Source: Vanilla planifolia (lineage: Eukaryota; Streptophyta; Magnoliopsida; Asparagales; Orchidaceae). From it: a stretch of 64,000 bases of DNA. The notes beneath the pieces were generated by a model. That model was not told the DNA's origin. It searched no databases and saw only the letters and a program-made list of their open reading frames with translations. Shown piece after piece: positions 58,599 to 64,000 of this stretch; position 1 is the stretch's first letter; each line of letters opens with the position of its first letter. The position numbers were made by a program, and so were the translations under genes. The stretch spans positions 688,001-752,000 of the forward strand of contig JAIUJO010000148.1 in assembly GCA_023846275.1 (NCBI GenBank), written 5' to 3'.

Positions 58599-61500
58599 TA
58601 GGCAAGGCTGGGCCAGGCTATAGTAGAGTCGAGTAGAGTAGACTAGAGTAGTGTAGAGTAGTGCTAGGTTTGGTTGGGCTAGGTTAGGCTAGGGTAGACT
58701 AGATTAGAATATAGTAGAGTTAAGTAAAGTAGAGTAGAGTAGAGTATACTAGAGTAGAGTAGAGCTAAGTTAGGCAAGGCCAAGTTAGGTAAGGCAATGC
58801 TGAGATATGCTATGGTAGGCTTAGTTGGGCTAGGCCAGAGCAGAGTATAGTAGAATAGAGTAAAGTAGAGCTATAATAGGCTAATCTAAGCTTGGGTAGG
58901 CTAGAGTAAAGATTAGAGTATAGTAGAGTAGAGTAGAGTAGACTAGAGTAGAGTGGAGCAGAGCAGAGAATGATAAAGCAAAGTAGAACAGAGCCAAGTT
59001 AGGCTAAGCTATTCTATGATAAGCAAGGCTAGGCTAGGAAAGGAAAGGCTAGGCTAGAGTTGAATAGAGTAGAGTTGAGAAGACTTGGTTAGGATAGACA
59101 AGATAAGGTTAGAGTATAGTATACTAGAGTAGACTAGAGTAGAGCATAATAGAGTAGAGCTAGGTTAAGCTAGTCTAGGTTAAGATATGCTAGGCTAGGT
59201 TAGGATAAGATAGAGTTGAGGAGAGTAGAGCTAGATTATGCTAAGCCAATCTAGGTTAGGTTAGGTAAGAGTAGAGCAAAGTAGAGTAGAGTAGATTAGA
59301 GTTAGGCTAGGCTAGGCTATGCTAGGGTAGGCTAAGCTATGCTAAAGTATAGTAGAGTAGAGCAGAATAGAGTAGTGTAGAGTAGAATAGAGTAGATTAG
59401 TGTAAAGTAGAGTAAAGTAGAGAAAGGTTAGGCTAGACAAGGTTAGGCTAAGCTAGGGTAGGGGAGGGTACGCTAAGCTAGACTAGAATAGAATAGAGTA
59501 GAATAGAGTAGAGCAGAATAGAGTAGAGTAGAGTAGTGTAGAGTAGAGTAGTGTAGAGTAGAGTAAGGTTAGGCTAGGTTGGAATAGAGTACAGTAGAAT
59601 ATAATAGAGTAGAGTAGAGTGGAGAAGAGTAGAGCAAAGCAGAGTAGAGCAAAGAAGAGCTGAGCAGAATAGAGCAGAGTAGAGCAGAGTAGAGAAAAGA
59701 AGAGCAGAGCAGAGCAAAACTAGGTTAGGCTAGAGTAGTGTCGATTAGAGCTAGGTTCGACTTGGCTAGGCTAGGCATGGTTAGATTAGAGTAAAGAAGA
59801 GTAAAGTAGAGTGGAGTAGAGGAGAGTAGAGAAGAGTAGGATAGAGTAGAGTAAGGTAGAGTAGAGTAGAGTAGAGTAGAATAGAGTAGAGTAGAGCAGA
59901 GCTTGGTTAGGCGAGGCTAGGCAAGGCTAGAGTAGAGTAGCCCTAGGTTAGTTTAAGCTCGGCTAGAGAAAAATAGAATATATTAGAATAGAATAAAGTA
60001 GAATAGAGTAGAGCAGACCAGATCATTGTCGACTAAAGCAGAGAAGATTAGAGCAAAATAAAGTAGAGCATAAGAGAGCAGAGCAGGGTAGAGTAGAGCT
60101 AGGTTAGGCTAGGCTAGGCTTGTCTAGAGTAGAGTAGAGTAGAGCTAGGTTAGGGTAAGCTAAGCTAAGCGAGAGTTGAGTAGAGTAGAGTAGGGTATAG
60201 TAGAGTAGAGTAGAGTGGAGTCTAGTAGAGTAAAGTAGAGTACAATAGAGTTGAGTAGAGCTAAGTTCGGTTATGTTAGGCTAAGCTGGGTTACGATAGT
60301 GTAGAGTAAAGTAGAGTAGAGCTCGGTTAGGCTATGTTTGGCTAGGCAAGGCTAGAGTAGAGAAGAGTAGAGTAGAGCAGAGTAGAGTGAAGTAGAGCGG
60401 ACAAGAGTAGACCAAAGTAGAGCAGAGTAGAGTAGAGCAATTCCAAGTAGAGTAGAATAGAGTATAGTAAAGTAGAACAGAGTATAGTAGAGCTTGGTTA
60501 GGCTAAGTTAAGCTAGGTTAGGCTAAGCTAAGCTAAGTTAGGGTCAAGTAAAGTAGAGTAGAGGAGCAGAGTTGAGCTAGGTTAGGTTAGGCAAGGTTAA
60601 AGTAGAGTATAGTAGAGTAAAGTAGAGTATAGTAGGGTAGAGTAAAGTAGAGAAGAGTAGAGTAGAGTAGAGTTGAGCAAAGGAGAGGGGAGGAAATTAG
60701 AACAGAGCATAGCAAAGTAGAGCAGAGCGAGGTTGAGTAGAGGAGTAGAGCAGAGCAATGCAAAGCAGAGTAGAGTAGAGCAAAGCAATACAGAGCAGAG
60801 CAGATCAGAGTGAAGAGAGTAGAGCATATTAGAGCTAGGTTACGCTATGTTAGGCTAGGCTAGGTTAGAGTAGAGTAGAGTAGAGTAGAGTAGAGAAGAG
60901 TAGAGTAAATTTGATATAGCTAGGTTAGGGTAAGTAAGGCCAAGATAAGATAAGCTAGGCTAGAGTGGAGTACAGTAGAGTATAGTAGAGTAGATGAGAG
61001 TAGAGTAAAGTAGAATAAGGTTAAGCTAAGCTAGGCTAGGCTAAGCTAGAGTAGAGTAGAGTACAGTTAGGTTAGGCTAGGCTAAGAGGTAATACATAAG
61101 AGCAGAGCAAAATAGAGCAGATTAGAGTAGGGTAAAACATAGTAGAGTAGAGCATAGCAGAGCTAGCTTAGGCTTGGCTTAGATAGGTTAAGCCAGGTTA
61201 GAGTAGTATTGATTAGAGCAAGGTTTTACTTGGCTAGGCAAGTCTTGGTTAGAGTAGAGTAAAGTAGAGTAGAGTAGAGTAGAGTAGGGCAGGATAGAGT
61301 GGAGCTAGGTTAGTGCAGACTAGGTTAGGTTTGGCTAAGCTTGATTAGGCTAAGAAAGGATAGGCTAGGCTAGAGTAGAGTAGAGTAGAGTAAAGTGGAG
61401 TAGAGCTAGGTTATGCTAGGTTGGCTGGGCTAGAGTACAATAGAGTAATATAGAGTAGAGTGGAGTAGAGTAGAGTAGAGTAGAGTGGAGTAGAGTAAAG

Positions 61501-62777
61501 AAGAGATGAGTAAAGTAGAATAAAGTAGAGCAAAATAGAGTAGAGCATAGCAGAGTAGAGTAGAGAAGAGCTAGGTTAGGCTGGACAAGGTGTGGCTAGG
61601 CTAGGTAAGGCTAAGCAAAGCTAGAGTTGAGTAGAGTAGAGTAGAACAAGGTTAGCCACTAATAGGCTAGCCAAGGTTAGAGTAGAGTAGAGTATAGTAG
61701 AGTAGAGTAGAGCAGAGTTGTGTCAATTAGAGTAGAGTAGAGTGCAATATAGTGGAGTAGAGCTAGGTTAGGCTAGGATAGGCTAAGGTAGGCTAGTCTA
61801 GAGTATAGTAGAGTAGAGTAGAGTGGAGTGGATTAGAGCTCTATTAGGCAAGGTAAGGTTTGGTTAGAGTAGAGTAGAGTACATCAAAATAGAGCAGAGT
61901 TAAGTTGAGCAAAGTAGAGAAGAGCATATCAGAGAAGAGTAGAGTAGAGAAGAGTAGAATTGAGTAGAGCAGAGCAGAGTAGAACAAAGAAATGTTTAGT
62001 AAAGTAGAGCTGAGTAGAGTAAAGCTAGGTTAGGCTAGGCTAGCAAAGGTTAGAGTATAGCAGAGTTGAGTATACCAGATTAGAGTAGAGTAGAGCAAGG
62101 TTAGGATAGGTAATGCTAGGCTAGGCTAAGGTAGGTTAGGTAAGTCTATAGTAGAGTTGAGGTGAGTAAAGTAGAGTAAAGAAGAATGGAGTAGAGCAAT
62201 GTTAGGTTAGGTAAGGCTAAGCTAGGCTTGAATCGGATAGAGTAGAGTAGAGCAGAGCAAAGTTGAGAAGAGGAGAGCAAAGTAGAGTAAAGCAGTGCAG
62301 AGTAGAGTAGAGTTGAGTAGAGTAGAATAGATCTAGGTTATTTTAGGTTAGGTTAGGCTAGACTAGGATAGAGTAGAGTAGAGTAAAGTAGAGTAAAGTA
62401 GAGAAGAATAGACCTAAGTTAGGTTAGGCTAGGTTAAAGTGGAGAGGAGTAGAGTAGTGTAAAGTAGAGTAGAGTAAAGTAGAGTATATAAAGTATAATA
62501 GAGGAAGACAGAGTAGAGCTAGGCAAGGCAAGGCTAGGCTAGGTTAGGTCAGGCTATGCAAGAGTACAGAAGAGTAGAAAAGAGTAAAGTATAGTATAGT
62601 CTTGTAGAGCTAGGTTAGAAAAGGCTAGGCTCGAGTAGACTAGAGAAGAGCTAGGTTAGGCTAAACTAGATTAGGCTAGGTTAGAGAAGAGTAGAGTAGA
62701 GTATTGTAGAGTAGAGCAAGGTTAGGCTAAGCTTGGCTAGGATAGGTTGGAATATTCTAGGCAAGGCTAGGCCAGTA

Positions 62778-62812
62778 TAGAGTAGAGTAGAGTAGAGTAG
62801 AGTAGAGTAGAG
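62778..62812 (+). repeat. Pure (TAGAG)7 run
   Basis: Seven perfect TAGAG units end at a canonical B-block entry (C then TAAGT-TAGGC). Few A-blocks keep this many units without a substitution, so this may be a recent slippage expansion. Confidence 0.92.
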
Positions 62813-64000
62813 CTAAGTTAGGCTAAGCTAGGCTAGGCTGGAGTAGAGTAGAGTAGAATAGAGTGGAGTAGAGTAGAGTTGAGTAGAGTAGAGTAGAGTA
62901 GAGTAGAGTAAAGTTGACTAGGATAGAGCAGAGAAGAGCAGAGTAGTGTAGAGTAGAGAAGAGGATAGTAGAACATAGTAGAATGGAGCAGAGCAATCTA
63001 AAGAAGAGCAGAGCATAGTAAAAGAGTAGAGCAGAGTAATGTAGAGCAAGGTAGAATAGAGCAGAGTAGTACAGAGCATAACAGAGTAAAGTACAGTAGA
63101 GTAAAGTAGACTAGAGCTAAGTTATGCTATGCTAATCTAGGCTAGGCTAGAGTATAGTAGAGTGAAATTGATTAGAGTTGAGGTAGGTTAGGCTAGGCTA
63201 GGCTAAGGTAAGCTAGGATAGGTTAGCACAGAGTATAATAGACTAGACTAGACTAGAGTAGAGTAAAGTTGAGTAGAGTAGAGTAAAGTTGAGTAGAGCA
63301 AGTTTAGGCTAAGCTAGGCTAGAGTAGAGTAGAGTAGAGCTTGGTTAAGCTAAGCTGGGATATAGTACATTAGAGCAAAGAAGAGTAGAGTAGAGCAAAG
63401 TAGAGTAAAGTAGAGCAGAGCATAGTAGAGCAGAGTAGAGTAGAGCAAAGCTAGCTTAGTCTAGGCTGACCTAGGTTAAGCTAGACAAGAGTAGTGTAGA
63501 TTAGAGCTAGTTTTGGCTTGGCTAGGTGAGGCTTGGTTAAATTAGAGTAGAGTAGAGCATCATAGAGTAAAGGAGAGTGTAAAAGAGTAGAGTAGAGTAT
63601 AGTAGAGCTAGATTATGATAGGTTAGCTAGGCTTGGCAAGGCTAGGCTAGGCTAGAGTAGAGAATAGTAGAATAGAGTAGAACAGAGTAAGGTTAGGCCA
63701 GGCTAGACTATGCTAAGCTAAAGTATAATAGAGTAGAGTAGAGTAGAGTAGAGTAGAGTAAAGCAGAGCAGAGTAGAGCATAACAGAGTAGAGCAAAATA
63801 AAGTAAAGTAGAGAAGAGCTAGGTTAGGCTAGGCTATGCTAGACTAAGTAAGGCTAAAGTAGAGTAAGATAGAGTATGACTAAGTTAGCTTAGGCTAGGT
63901 AAGAGTAGAGTAGAGTAGAGTAAATTAGAGTAGAGTAGTGGAGTAAAGTATAATAGAGTAGAGTGCAATGGAGTAGAGTAGAGCTAGGTTAAGCTAGGCT

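Larger units (their letters stand above)
54078..64000 (+). repeat. Two-pentamer satellite array, right segment
   Basis: After the AT-rich insert the array resumes at once with ATAGTAGAGTAGAG and the same strand polarity, which suggests the insert went into a pre-existing array rather than marking its boundary. The unit types, the B-block entry sequence and the degree of divergence look the same as before the insert. It contains one long B-free stretch (54459-54788), a pure GGGTA run (58581-58598) and a pure run of seven TAGAG units (62778-62812). The array is cut by the window end while still in full repeat. Confidence 0.95.

Noticed and set aside
1-64000. CRISPR array
   Set aside because: The alternation of similar blocks might suggest repeats and spacers, but the blocks vary in length, consist of pentamers, and have neither unique spacers nor nearby cas genes.
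1-64000. True telomere or interstitial telomere tract
   Set aside because: TTAGGC is frequent but nearly always single, set among TAGGC units. No long tandem hexamer run is present and the array continues past both window ends.
1-64000. tRNA, rRNA or other structured RNA genes
   Set aside because: No stretch with cloverleaf elements or rRNA-like conserved words was seen. The two inserts are the only sequence complex enough to hold one and neither does, as far as I can tell by eye.

Overview
The window is almost entirely satellite-type DNA, and I find no credible protein-coding or RNA gene in it. About 98.8% of the 64 kb consists of two related 5-bp repeats in the same orientation. Type A is TAGAG (read AGAGT in other phases) and type B is TAGGC (GGCTA). 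They alternate in irregular blocks: A-blocks of roughly 30-385 bp and B-blocks of roughly 15-120 bp, with about 8-10 A/B cycles per kb in the stretches I read closely. A third purine-only pentamer, GAGGA, forms short tracts inside some B-free stretches.

Layout: 1-7246 A/B array; 7247-7480 a short complex insert with an A17 run; 7481-7559 three GAGGA tracts; 7560-53539 about 46 kb of A/B array with no recognisable foreign insert; 53540-54077 a very AT-rich insert; 54078-64000 A/B array continuing to the window edge. The array runs off both ends, so its true size is unknown. It carries a second level of structure: a fresh 434-bp tandem duplication (10697-11564), a 385-bp one (47461 to about 48155), older degraded duplications with offsets near 460 bp (33.4-34.2 kb) and near 720 bp (18.8-19.8 kb), a 50-bp one (37.8-37.9 kb), and a related pair of loci about 27.2 kb apart (25.2 and 52.5 kb).

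The long minus-strand reading frames are repeat artefacts. The A unit read on the minus strand has no stop in any frame and encodes repeated Leu-Tyr-Ser-Thr-Leu. The B unit on the minus strand and the A unit on the plus strand contain TAG in every frame.

Organism: a eukaryote, judged from the pentameric satellite and the AT-rich inserts. Many B-blocks contain TTAGGC, the nematode telomere hexamer, and one holds (TTAGG)4, the arthropod telomere pentamer. The style of the 7.2-kb insert (TACCGTA, AGTACTGTAG) reminds me of Caenorhabditis intergenic repeats. These hints are weak and partly conflicting, so I assign no taxon.

The most distinctive property is the grammar of the array. Entry into a B-block usually adds one base (normally C) and begins with a TAGGT-like unit, whereas return to A is in register. 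Each A/B cycle therefore shifts the 5-bp register by one base, always with the same polarity.
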